From: Clostridia bacterium
Lineage (GTDB): Bacteria; Bacillota_A; Clostridia; Christensenellales; Aristaeellaceae
Length of the DNA stretch: 33,879 bases
Direction of reading: 5' to 3'
Assembly (NCBI GenBank): GCA_017481065.1
Contig: JAFUPT010000095.1
Coordinates: forward strand, 1-33,879
Positions 23,244 through 31,721 of the stretch are shown piece after piece (position 1 is the first letter of the stretch; each line of letters starts with the position of its first letter). The notes under the pieces are model-generated. The model made no database searches. It was not told the DNA's origin and saw only the letters and a list, made by a program, of their open reading frames with translations. The translations under genes and the position numbers were made by a program.

Positions 23244-23292
23244 TCACCATATATAGTGGAATTTAATCATCTTAACTCACAATATATTGTAA
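23244..23292 (-). promoter_or_regulatory. Pair of NrdR boxes upstream of nrdD (copy 2)
   Basis: Plus-strand readings are TCACCATATATAGTGG (23244-23259) and TCACAATATATTGTAA (23277-23292), both close to the NrdR consensus, with starts 33 bp apart. They lie 80 and 113 bp upstream of the start codon. A clear -35/-10 pair could not be assigned between them. Confidence 0.75.
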
Positions 23293-23323
23293 AATTATAT
23301 CCCCACTCCATTCAGGCTCTTGA

Positions 23324-23356
23324 CAAAAAAATGAGCGCATACCGAAAGGTATGCGC
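23324..23356 (-). terminator. Terminator of the Big_2/caspase gene
   Basis: On the minus strand GCGCATACC-tttc-GGTATGCGC followed by TCATTTTTTT. It separates the large gene from the nrdD copy 2 control region. Confidence 0.88.
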
Positions 23357-23404
23357 CCGTATGAAGGCTGAATTTGTTGGCAGGGCTGCGCTGCCGCTTT
23401 CCGT

Positions 23405-26400
23405 TTATCCCCGGGAAAAGATTTCCAGATCCGCCATACCATCCGCAATGAAATACTGCGGATTCTGGCTCCAGCCATTGAAATAGCCGCCGGGAATCAC
23501 AAGCCCCGTATTTCCGCCGGTATAGCTGTCCAGCTTATCCTGCACAAGGGAAATGGTTTCGCTCTGGGCATAGCGGAAGGCTTCGCCCACGGTAACGCTG
23601 CCGTCATTATTTCGGTCCGCCGGCATGTAGGAGAGCATGCCCAGCATCTGGTCGTTTCCGAAGCCATGGCAGAGCGCATAGGTGAGGAATTCCACAGTGG
23701 TGGACTCCGTCTTTCCCACATAGAAGCTGGCATACTTATCATAATTCTGGGCGGTGAGCACGGAAATATTGCCTGCCGCCGCCAGATCGCCCGCGCAGTC
23801 CCGGATGAAGCCGCCGCTGTAACAGCTGTCCACGATGAGAACAATCTGTCCCTCGATGCCTTCCATCCAGCTCATCAGCTCCTTGGCGGTTACATAGCTT
23901 CCGGAATTTCCCTTATCATAATTCGGGGCGATGGCGAAGTGGTAGCCGTAGTATCCGCTCCCGGTCTGGCCGTAATGGCCGTGGGACATGATGTAAATCA
24001 GGGATACATCCTCCTGCGTGGCCTCCTCGAAGGTGCCCCGCACAAGATTGCGGATCGTGCTCTTGCTCGGGTTGTTTACGGCGGCGGTGATTTCGTAGCC
24101 TTCGCCATTGATCTCCGACATGCCGAGGGTGCTCTTCATGTTCGCCACATTGTTCGCAGCAAAGGGCAGGTTCTTCACCGTGTTGGCGCTCTTGTTGTAT
24201 TCGCCGATGAACAGCGCGCGGTATTTCGTGCCGGGCAGCACCTTTACCTTGCAGCTCACGGCGCTGCTGAAGGTGCGGAACAGAATTTCCGTCTCCCCTG
24301 CAATCTCGCCCGCAGTGATCATGCCGCTTTCAGCATCGAAGCTGATGATGCTCCCATCCGCAACCTCCCAGTTGAAGGTGCCGATCAGGTCGCCGGGAAC
24401 AACGCTGTATTCCAGCACGGCGGTTTCATTCTTTTTCAGGGTTACGCTCTCTTCGGAGAGCAGCACCGTGGCAAAGCCCACCACCCGCACCGTGCAGTTC
24501 ACGCTCTCGGGCGCAGGGTTAGCTTCATCGGGGTTCACGCTGAGCGTGAGCACCGCCTCGCCGGACCGCAGGCCGTTTGCAGCCACGCGCAGGCCATCCA
24601 CCGAGAGGAGCTCGGGATCGCTGCTCACAAGGGTGTAGCCCCGTTCAAAGGCCGCCTTGTTGAGCACAATGGGCAGCGCGGCGCCATCGCCGCATACGAT
24701 GCTGTAATGCTCCGCGCCGAAGGAGAGCTTCGCATCCAGCGGATTCTCCACAACCTCCACCACGCAGCTGTCGGTAAGGCCGTTGCAGGTAGTCACTGTG
24801 ATCGTAGCTTCGCCGGGCGCAGCCGCAGTGAGCGCGCCGCTTGCATCCACGCTGGCAACCGCCGCATTCGAGGATGCGTAATCCAGCTTATCGCAGAATT
24901 CATCCGCCGGGGAGCCGAGCGTGGGCGCAAAGGCAATGCCCTCTCCCACCGCCAGACGCAGGCGGCCCGCATTGATGCTCACGGATGTGGGCGCGTGGAT
25001 CACGTTCACCCGCAGCACGGCGCTTACGCCGTTCTGCATCGTGGCGGTGATGTAGGCCGTGCCGGTCTTTACGGCGGTCACAAGGCCGTTTGCATCCACG
25101 GATGCGATCTTGCTGTTGCTGGATTCGTAGCTGATGATGGCCGTCGCGCCGGATTCGAGCACGGGATTGAGCTGCATCGCTTCCATTTCGCCCAGCTTGA
25201 TCTCCTCAGTTTCGAAGGAAATGCTGCCGGAGAGCCGGCGCACGGTGATTTCAGAAACGGCGTAGCTGCCGTTCACCGCCCGGGCAGTGATGCTCGCCTC
25301 GCCGGCGGATACGGCGGTCACAAGGCCGTTTGCATCCACGCGCGCCACGGCGGGATTGCTGCTCGAATAGCTCAGGGTCGCGCTGGCGCTGCCCAGGTTT
25401 CGAATGCTCAGCTGCAGGGTATCGCAGTAGAGCGCGCCATCGGTGTAGAGCACCGCCTGGGCAGGCTCCAGTTCGATGGATACAATTTCATCAGAAACGC
25501 TGAGCACGAAGTAGGTCTTGATGTTGTTGTAGGACCTGGCAGTAATGCGGGTCTTGCCCTCGCGCAGGGCCTTCACATTGCCCTCCCCATCCAGGATCGC
25601 CACGCTGCGGTCAGAGCTGGTATAGGTATAGCTGCTGCTGCATTCATTGCCGTTTGCATCATAGGCGGTGGGTTCCGGCAGGGGAATCACATCGCCCTTG
25701 AGCATGGTCAGCTTGTCAAAGCCGTATTTCAGTTCCGCAGGCGCGGCGGTAACCGTCACCAGGCATTCGGCAGTAAAGTGGTTGTAGGTCGTCACCCGTA
25801 TGGCGGCGCTGCCGGCGGATACGGCGGTCACAAGGCCGTTCGCATCCACGCGCGCCACGGCGGGATTGCTGCTCTCAAAGGCATAGCTTCCGTAGGAGCC
25901 GGTGCTCAGCAGCGCTTCAAGCTGCACCTCCATGCCCTCGGACAGGCTGTAAGCGGCCTCCGCAAAGCGCACGGAGCTGGGCGCGGGATACACGATCACC
26001 GTGCAGCTGGCGCTCTTTCCGTTCATCGCGGTGGCGGTAATCCTCGCAGTGCCCGCGTTCATACCCGTCACAAGGCCCGTCTGCGGGTCCACGGACGCCA
26101 CGGCGGGATTATCCGATTCGTATTCCATGATGCTGTATGCATCGGCGGGCTTGAACTTCATCCCGGTTTTCACCGATTCGCCGCAGCCCAGGTGCAGCAC
26201 GGAAGCCTCAAAGGCGATGGCCCGGGGCGCTTCGCATACGCTCACCTTGCAGGTGGCCTGTATTCCATTGTAGGTGGTGGCGGTGATAACCGCATTGCCC
26301 TTGCGCAGGCCAATGAGCACGCCGTTTTCCACCTTCACATTCCGGGTATTGGAGCTTTTCAGGGAGATGGCCGCAGCCGCGCCGCCGTCCACCGTGCCGG

Positions 26401-29371
26401 TGAGCCCGGTAAATTCCTCGCCCACCATGATCTGCAAGGTGGTGCAGGACAGCCTGAGCTCGGTAGGCGCATCCGCCACTTCCACGCGGCATACGGCGTA
26501 TGCGCCGCTGTGGGCCGTGATGATCACCTCAGCAGAGCCCTTTGCAACGGCGGTGAGCTCGCCGGTTCTACCGTCCACGCGCACGATGCTTTCATCCGAG
26601 GATGCGTAGCTGAAGCTGCACAGGGTGCCGCTGGGATAAACGCCGCCTACCTTCCTGCCCGCTTCACCCACGCCGATGCGGATGCTTTCCTCCGCGGCGG
26701 AGATGCTCTCGGGAGCCGGAAGCACAGTCACCCTGCAGCTGGCCGCCTTGCCGGACAGGGGCGCAGCCGTGATCACGGCCGTACCCACGCCGTTGGCGGT
26801 AATGACGCCGGTCTCGGGATCAATGCTCGCCACGCCGGGATCGCTGCTTGCAAAGCTCAGCTTGCTGTAAGTGCCCGCAGGCGAGAAGCCCACCTCCAGC
26901 GCCGCCTGGTCCAGGCAGCCGATGGTCAGCTCCTTCGCGCTGAAAGAGACGCTCTTCGGCGCGGCGCACACGCTGACCTTTATGCTGGCGGTCACGCCGT
27001 TGTAGGTGGAGGCCGTCACGGTGGCCGTGCCCTTGCGCACGCCCACGATGGCGTTGCCTTCGATCTTCACATAGCGCGTATTGGAGCTTTTGAAGGTGAT
27101 GCCGGAAGCCGCGCCCTCATTCATGGTGAATTCGAGGCCGGAATAGCGCTCGCCCACCATGATTTTCAGGCTGTCCTGCTCCGGTTTCAGCCACTGCGGG
27201 GCCTGCAGCACATTCACCGTGCATACGGCGGTAACGCCGTTGCTGGCGCGCACCAGCACTTCCGCAGTGCCGGGAGCCACAGTAACCAGCTCGCCGGTGG
27301 CCATATTCACCCGCACAACCGCCGTGTCCCGGGATATGTAATTGAAGCTGCACAGGGTATCCGGATCGTGCACGCCCACGACGAAGCGGCCCGTTTCATG
27401 CAGGCCCACGTTCATCACCGGTTCGGCGACGCTGATCTCCTCCGGAAAATTCATCACCTTCACCACGCAGCTGCCGGATTTGCCCTTCCCCGGATCGGCG
27501 GTGATGGTCACGGTACCGGCGCGCAGGCCGGTCACAACACCGTTTTCATCCACGGTGGCGATCGATTCGTTGCTGGAAGAATAGGCGCAGCGGCTGTAAC
27601 TGCCGGTGCTCTTGAATTTCAGCTCCGTTGCGATGCTGCCGCCCACCGGAATGGTGAGCTTGCTCTCCGCAAAGGATACGGAGCTGGGATTTGCGCAAAT
27701 TTCCACCTTCACATCCCGGATGATGCCGTTCTGGGTGGAAACGCGGATCACGGCGCTGCCCTTGCGCAGGCCGGTCACATCGCCTTCGCTATCCACGGAT
27801 GCATACTTCGGCTTGGAGCTCTCAAAGCTGAATTCCGCGTGGCAGTCCTCCGCCACGGAGAGCAGTTCGAGCACATTGAAGCTCTCCTTCAAGCCCAGCT
27901 TGCAGCTGTTTTTAAGGAGAACGATATCCTCCTCCATGGGCGCGGGCAGCACACGCACTTCGCAGCTGGCCTGCACGCCGCCGGGAGTGGCTGCCGTAAC
28001 CACGGCGGTGCCGGCCTGGTGCGCGCGCAGCAGGCCATCTTCGGTGACGGAAGCCACCGATGTATTATCGGAAGTATAAATTATGGTATCCCGCTCGTTT
28101 TCCAGGAATTCCACACCCAGCTGCTTCTCCATGCCGGCGCAGATGCTCACCGCATCCTCCGGGAAGGAAATGGCCGTCGCCGCGCCGAGCACGGCAATTT
28201 CAGCGGTGGCAGGCTTCTTCGGCAGGTTGTAGGCATACACGCTGATGGTGGCCCTGCCCTTGGATACGCCGGTCACAACGCCATTTTCATCCACGGATAC
28301 CACTCCGGGATCGCTGCTCACGAAGCGGCAGGTTCCGCCGTAGCTGCTGCTGGAGAAGGAAACCTCCAGCTGCGCGCTCTCCCCGATGCCCAGCTCGCCA
28401 TTTTTCGGCTTCACGCTCACGCTCCGGGGCGCGGATTTCACCGTCACCTCGCATTCCAGGTCGCCAAATTCCGTGCGTGCGGTGATCACAGCCTTGCCCT
28501 TGCGCATGCCGGTCACAACGCCATCCTTGTCCACAGCAGCATAGCGGGCGTTGCTGGATTTATACTGCACGTCCCGCTCCACGCCATCGCTGAACGCCAC
28601 CTCCACCCGGAAGCCGCTGTCGCCCACGCCGATCACGGCGCTCCCGCGCTTCAGGGCAGCAGTCACGGGCAGCTCCGGCTCGGGATAGCTGCAGGCAATC
28701 TTCTTCAGGGGCAGGTTTTCATCCTCGTTGTAGCAGCGAACATCCGCATCGTTGATGCAGGAAGATAGATAGGCGTCTATCTCGCCGCCCTCCGCCGGAT
28801 TCATGGGGCGGATATCCTCCGCATTCACCCAGGCGGTTTCGACGCCCGCATCCGGGCCGGGGTTGTAAGCAATCTCCAGGCGGTCCGGCGCGGCGCCACT
28901 CCGGCGGATGGCGTAAACCACGCCTGCGCCCAGCGTCGCATGCACAGCATCGGATTCGTGCTTCCCCGCATACACCTCCACGGAATTGCCCAGCAGCGCG
29001 GCAAGGCCGGTGGCAAATTCCGGGCTCTCCCCCGCATCCTTGCTGTAATCGATCCCCAGGGCCGGTTCAGGCGTGGGTTCGATGGTGGGTTCCACGGTCG
29101 GCTCGATTGGCGGCTCCGCAGTCGCTTCTGCGGTGGGTTCCGCGGTGGGTTCGATGGTCGGCTCCGCAGTCGCTTCTGCGGTGGGTTCCGCCGTGGGCTC
29201 CGCTGTCGGCTCCACCGTCGGTTCCGCATCGCCGGGAAGCGCGGTCTCTTCCGGAATGATGGTTTCAAGCAGCTCCTCGGCGCGCGCAAAAAGCCCCGTT
29301 TCCAGCGGAAGCGCGGTGGTAAGCAGCGTTATGCAGAGCAATACAGAGAGCAGCCTTGCGATTTTTTTCAT
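23405..29371 (-). CDS. Giant secreted Big_2-repeat protein with C-terminal caspase-fold peptidase
   Basis: A 1988-residue exported protein. In order: signal peptide (about 1-31, ending ARA); Pro/Thr/Glu/Ala-rich spacer (50-104); SH3-like segment (about 120-190, VEVYAGKHESD to TAWVNAEDIRPM); about 18 Big_2 Ig-like domains (237-1713), each of 80-90 residues with a 'SSNxxVAxVDxxGxVTGxxxGxAxIT' core; and a clan CD peptidase domain (1714-1988). The last has the His-Gly motif at H1797 (IYIMSHGHYG) and the catalytic Cys at C1850 (IVDSCYSGG), plus a calcium-loop-like DRNNDGSVTVGEA (about 1919-1931). No LPxTG, SLH or C-terminal membrane segment is seen, so its attachment is unclear. AAAGGAG lies upstream of the start, with long spacing. 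Big_2 domains are known from adhesins and surface proteins. The substrate of the peptidase is unknown. Confidence 0.9.
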   Translation of the reverse strand: MKKIARLLSVLLCITLLTTALPLETGLFARAEELLETIIPEETALPGDAEPTVEPTAEPTAEPTAEATAEPTIEPTAEPTAEATAEPPIEPTVEPTIEPTPEPALGIDYSKDAGESPEFATGLAALLGNSVEVYAGKHESDAVHATLGAGVVYAIRRSGAAPDRLEIAYNPGPDAGVETAWVNAEDIRPMNPAEGGEIDAYLSSCINDADVRCYNEDENLPLKKIACSYPEPELPVTAALKRGSAVIGVGDSGFRVEVAFSDGVERDVQYKSSNARYAAVDKDGVVTGMRKGKAVITARTEFGDLECEVTVKSAPRSVSVKPKNGELGIGESAQLEVSFSSSSYGGTCRFVSSDPGVVSVDENGVVTGVSKGRATISVYAYNLPKKPATAEIAVLGAATAISFPEDAVSICAGMEKQLGVEFLENERDTIIYTSDNTSVASVTEDGLLRAHQAGTAVVTAATPGGVQASCEVRVLPAPMEEDIVLLKNSCKLGLKESFNVLELLSVAEDCHAEFSFESSKPKYASVDSEGDVTGLRKGSAVIRVSTQNGIIRDVKVEICANPSSVSFAESKLTIPVGGSIATELKFKSTGSYSRCAYSSSNESIATVDENGVVTGLRAGTVTITADPGKGKSGSCVVKVMNFPEEISVAEPVMNVGLHETGRFVVGVHDPDTLCSFNYISRDTAVVRVNMATGELVTVAPGTAEVLVRASNGVTAVCTVNVLQAPQWLKPEQDSLKIMVGERYSGLEFTMNEGAASGITFKSSNTRYVKIEGNAIVGVRKGTATVTASTYNGVTASIKVSVCAAPKSVSFSAKELTIGCLDQAALEVGFSPAGTYSKLSFASSDPGVASIDPETGVITANGVGTAVITAAPLSGKAASCRVTVLPAPESISAAEESIRIGVGEAGRKVGGVYPSGTLCSFSYASSDESIVRVDGRTGELTAVAKGSAEVIITAHSGAYAVCRVEVADAPTELRLSCTTLQIMVGEEFTGLTGTVDGGAAAAISLKSSNTRNVKVENGVLIGLRKGNAVITATTYNGIQATCKVSVCEAPRAIAFEASVLHLGCGESVKTGMKFKPADAYSIMEYESDNPAVASVDPQTGLVTGMNAGTARITATAMNGKSASCTVIVYPAPSSVRFAEAAYSLSEGMEVQLEALLSTGSYGSYAFESSNPAVARVDANGLVTAVSAGSAAIRVTTYNHFTAECLVTVTAAPAELKYGFDKLTMLKGDVIPLPEPTAYDANGNECSSSYTYTSSDRSVAILDGEGNVKALREGKTRITARSYNNIKTYFVLSVSDEIVSIELEPAQAVLYTDGALYCDTLQLSIRNLGSASATLSYSSSNPAVARVDANGLVTAVSAGEASITARAVNGSYAVSEITVRRLSGSISFETEEIKLGEMEAMQLNPVLESGATAIISYESSNSKIASVDANGLVTAVKTGTAYITATMQNGVSAVLRVNVIHAPTSVSINAGRLRLAVGEGIAFAPTLGSPADEFCDKLDYASSNAAVASVDASGALTAAAPGEATITVTTCNGLTDSCVVEVVENPLDAKLSFGAEHYSIVCGDGAALPIVLNKAAFERGYTLVSSDPELLSVDGLRVAANGLRSGEAVLTLSVNPDEANPAPESVNCTVRVVGFATVLLSEESVTLKKNETAVLEYSVVPGDLIGTFNWEVADGSIISFDAESGMITAGEIAGETEILFRTFSSAVSCKVKVLPGTKYRALFIGEYNKSANTVKNLPFAANNVANMKSTLGMSEINGEGYEITAAVNNPSKSTIRNLVRGTFEEATQEDVSLIYIMSHGHYGQTGSGYYGYHFAIAPNYDKGNSGSYVTAKELMSWMEGIEGQIVLIVDSCYSGGFIRDCAGDLAAAGNISVLTAQNYDKYASFYVGKTESTTVEFLTYALCHGFGNDQMLGMLSYMPADRNNDGSVTVGEAFRYAQSETISLVQDKLDSYTGGNTGLVIPGGYFNGWSQNPQYFIADGMADLEIFSRG
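24233..28663 (-). repeat. About 18 tandem Big_2 domain repeats with three-domain periodicity
   Basis: Protein-level tandem repeats inside the large gene. Type A domains carry 'SNxRxxxV...G(L/M/V)RKGxAxIT' and end VxxCxxP or similar (domains 1, 4, 7, 10). Type B carry 'SVSF...LxIG...YS...SSxPxVASVD' (2, 5, 8, 11). Type C carry 'ISxxEexxxxG...LCSFxY' with a TGEL turn, clearest in 6 and 9, weaker in 3. Domains 12-18 are more divergent. Confidence 0.75.
29060..29224 (-). repeat. Pro/Thr/Glu/Ala low-complexity repeat
   Basis: Codons for repeated E-P-T-x and A-E-A-T units (residues 50-104), with near-identical DNA units such as CGGCTCCGCAGTCGCTTCTG appearing twice 54 bp apart on the plus strand. 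Probably a flexible, possibly glycosylated stalk; prone to slippage. Confidence 0.8.
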
Positions 29372-29448
29372 TTCCTTTGATTGGCTCCTTTATGATGCAG
29401 CCGCGGATATCCGGGCGTAGAATGCAGGCATTTTTATCCTATGTTACA

Positions 29449-29477
29449 ATTATATCACGAATTATTTCATATGTACA
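29449..29477 (-). promoter_or_regulatory. Promoter of the Big_2/caspase gene (TGTACA type)
   Basis: On the minus strand TGTACA (29477-29472), a 17-bp spacer and a perfect TATAAT (29454-29449), giving a leader of about 70 nt. The gap 29372-29575 otherwise holds only the symporter's terminator. Confidence 0.65.
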
Positions 29478-29534
29478 GCATTTGTGTGTGTCTTTATCGT
29501 GTCAACCATCCATAATCTATCCAAAAATATGCAG

Positions 29535-29563
29535 GGAGCCTGTCGCAGCTTGCAACAGGCTCC
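29535..29563 (-). terminator. Terminator of the symporter gene
   Basis: GGAGCCTGT (29535-29543) pairs with ACAGGCTCC (29555-29563), extended by an inner GCA/TGC pairing. On the minus strand it is followed by CTGCATATTTTTGG, a late and modest T run. Confidence 0.65.
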
Positions 29564-29575
29564 TAACAGTATTCT

Positions 29576-30793
29576 TTACTTCCTGCTCTTGGCGGCCTTG
29601 CGCTCCTCGATCTTGGAAACCACAACCGCGCAGCTCGCGTCGCCCACGATGTTCAGGGTGGTGCGGCCCATATCGAAGATCTTGTCCACGCCGTAGATCA
29701 GGGCGATGCCTTCCACGGGCAGGCCCACGGATTCCAGCACCATCGCCAGCATGATCATGCCCGCGCCGGATACGCCGGCGGTGCCGATGGAAGCCAGAGT
29801 GGCGGTGAGCACCACGGAAACCAGCTGGCTCATGGTGAGGGTCACGCCGTAGCAGGTGGCGATGAAGATGGTGGCCACGCCCATGTAGATGGCGGTACCG
29901 TCCATGTTGATGGTCGCGCCCAGGGGCAGGATGAAGGAGGAGTATTCCGGATTCGCGCCCAGCTTATCAGAGCATTCCTTGGTCAGCGGCAGGGTTGCCA
30001 CAGAGGAAGTGCTGGTAAAGGCAAAGATGATGGCGGGAATCATGCCCTTGAAGAAGGTTATGGGGCTCATGCCGGCCATGCCCTTTACAGCCACGGAATA
30101 CACGCATGCCATGTGGATGATATAGCCCAGGTAAGCAACGCCCAGCACGATTGCCAGGGAGCCGACGATTGCCGGGCCGTTTACGGCGACCACATTCACC
30201 ATCAGGCAGAATACGCCGATGGGAGAGCACTTGATGATCAGCATCATGATCTTCATGAATACTTCGTTGGCGCTCTCAATCACATTGGCAAAGGGCAGCG
30301 CCTTTTCGCCAACCAGCAGGATGCCCGCGCCGATCAGCAGGGCGATCACGATTACCTGCAGCATTTCCGCATTCACCAGCGGCGCCCACAGGTTGCTGGG
30401 GAAGATGTTCACGATGGTATCCATAAAGTTCGCGGAGGAAGCGCTGTATTCCGCGCCGGTGGTATCCAAAATCGGGAAAGCGCCCTTGAAGATATTTGCC
30501 ACAACCAGGCCGATCACGATGGCGATCAGGGTGGTAACCATGTAATATACGATGGTCTTCCAGCCGATGGAACCTACCTTCTTGATATCCTTCATGGAAA
30601 TCATGCCGCAAATCAGGCTGAGCAGCACGATGGGCACAACGATGAACTTCAGCAGGTTGATGAAGATGGTGCCGATGGGCTTAATGTAGTCGGTAGTGAA
30701 CTGCGGATTTCCAAGGAAGCACAGGCCGACCAGAATACCGGCGACCATGGCGATGAAAATCCACGCGGCGAGGCCGAGTTTTCTCTTCTGCAT
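29576..30793 (-). CDS. Dicarboxylate/amino acid:cation symporter (DAACS family)
   Basis: A 405-residue membrane transporter of the GltP/GltT/SstT family, importing acidic or neutral amino acids or C4-dicarboxylates with H+ or Na+. Eight hydrophobic segments are visible. The family motifs are present: the serine-rich hairpin FTSTSSVATLPLT, the NMDGTAIYMG motif in transmembrane helix 7 and the D...N...(G)D pattern in helix 8 (DMGRTTLNIVGDA). Full length. The ATG at 30793 is preferred over one two codons earlier because AAAGGGG then has seven-base spacing. It is a single-gene unit with its own promoter and terminator. Substrate not assignable from sequence alone. Confidence 0.92.
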   Translation of the reverse strand: MQKRKLGLAAWIFIAMVAGILVGLCFLGNPQFTTDYIKPIGTIFINLLKFIVVPIVLLSLICGMISMKDIKKVGSIGWKTIVYYMVTTLIAIVIGLVVANIFKGAFPILDTTGAEYSASSANFMDTIVNIFPSNLWAPLVNAEMLQVIVIALLIGAGILLVGEKALPFANVIESANEVFMKIMMLIIKCSPIGVFCLMVNVVAVNGPAIVGSLAIVLGVAYLGYIIHMACVYSVAVKGMAGMSPITFFKGMIPAIIFAFTSTSSVATLPLTKECSDKLGANPEYSSFILPLGATINMDGTAIYMGVATIFIATCYGVTLTMSQLVSVVLTATLASIGTAGVSGAGMIMLAMVLESVGLPVEGIALIYGVDKIFDMGRTTLNIVGDASCAVVVSKIEERKAAKSRK

Positions 30794-30834
30794 AACCATT
30801 CCCCTTTGTAATAAAAATAAATAACTTCCCGTTC

Positions 30835-30863
30835 ATTATACCTTCATTTCCGGGATTTGTACA
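30835..30863 (-). promoter_or_regulatory. Promoter of the symporter gene (TGTACA type)
   Basis: On the minus strand TGTACA (30863-30858), a 17-bp spacer and a perfect TATAAT (30840-30835), 41 bp before the start codon. Confidence 0.65.
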
Positions 30864-30918
30864 GTGATTTTGCCGTTTTTTCGAATCAATTCCGCCATTT
30901 CCTGCGCACAATTGCAAA

Positions 30919-31643
30919 TCAAAGAAAATCTTTCAGATATTCCGCCACTGAGCGGCTCATCTCCCGGGAGAAATCAGAATCATGCTTGCGTGTGCAGAAG
31001 GCGCGCATCCATTCATCAAAGCCCTTCTCCCCCGCCCTGCCGGAAAACATCTCCCGAAGCTCCGCGCCATCCATTGCGCGGTAGGCATTTTCATGCACAA
31101 TGTGCTTGATCGCCGCCCGCTCGGGCTTTTTGCGCTCTATCTGCTGCTGGGTGGGATAGCCGAACACCAGCATGGCCGCCGGGAAAACATACTTCGGCAG
31201 GCGCAGCATCTCCCGGTGGATTTCGCAGTTTTCCATGATATCGCCGATATAGCAGGAGCCGATGCCCATGCTCCATGCGGCGGTGACGGCGTTCTGGGCG
31301 GCAATGGCGGTATCCGTAACCGCCAGCATCAAATCTCCCGCCTCGGGCGGGCGCGCCTCGCTGCCTGCCACGATGTAGGCGCGTACCATTTGCGGCAATC
31401 GGCGCAGAAGATGAGCACCAGCTTCGCCCTGGCAATGAAGGGCTGATGGGCGCAGGTTTCCGCCAAACGGTCTTTCAGGTCCTGGTCGGTGATATCCAGA
31501 ATTGTATAGAGCTGCTGCTTGCCTGCGGTGGGCGCCATAACGGCGGCTTCGAGGATGAAGTTTTTCTCCTCCGGGGTGATTTCCCTGTCCTCAAATACAC
31601 GAACCGACTTACATTCGTATAACTGCTTTATTACATCGTTCAT
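30919..31643 (-). pseudogene. Nitroreductase-family gene broken by a single frameshift
   Basis: Two minus-strand frames together give one FMN-dependent nitroreductase-family protein of about 240 residues. The first part (start 31643, MNDVIKQLYECKSVRVFEDREI) contains the N-terminal SVRxF motif and runs to LIFCADCRKWY. The second part (frame ending at 30919) resumes RAYIVAGSEARPPEAGDLMLAVTDTAIAAQNAV and contains GIGSCYIGDIMEN and the C-terminal half. The join is near 31380-31388: adding one base after TGGTAC restores W-Y-R-A-Y-I. The family reduces nitro compounds or flavins with NAD(P)H. Both halves are otherwise well kept, so this is either a recent mutation or a sequencing/assembly error. 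No strong promoter was seen. Confidence 0.85.
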
Positions 31644-31685
31644 ATAGGAATATCCTACGAATGTATGGTTCAAATCATGAGAATA

Positions 31686-31713
31686 TGGCACATTTCCGAT
31701 CGGAAATGTGCCA
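31686..31713. terminator. Perfect 28-bp palindrome after pyrI
   Basis: TGGCACATTTCCGA followed directly by its exact reverse complement TCGGAAATGTGCCA. It lies nine bases beyond the pyrI stop and probably terminates the pyr operon, though on the minus strand no U tract follows (CATATTCTC). It could also be a protein-binding site. Confidence 0.5.
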
Positions 31714-31721
31714 CAAAATGC

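Noticed and set aside
23666..28768. A 1700-codon open frame on the plus strand antisense to the Big_2/caspase gene
   Set aside because: It mirrors the minus-strand gene, has the low-complexity composition expected of the reverse of GC-rich codons, and shows no domain, start site or promoter. The minus-strand protein has clear domains and catalytic motifs.
29060..29224. A CRISPR-like or satellite repeat at the E-P-T region
   Set aside because: The repeats are in frame with the signal peptide and encode a typical surface-protein stalk.
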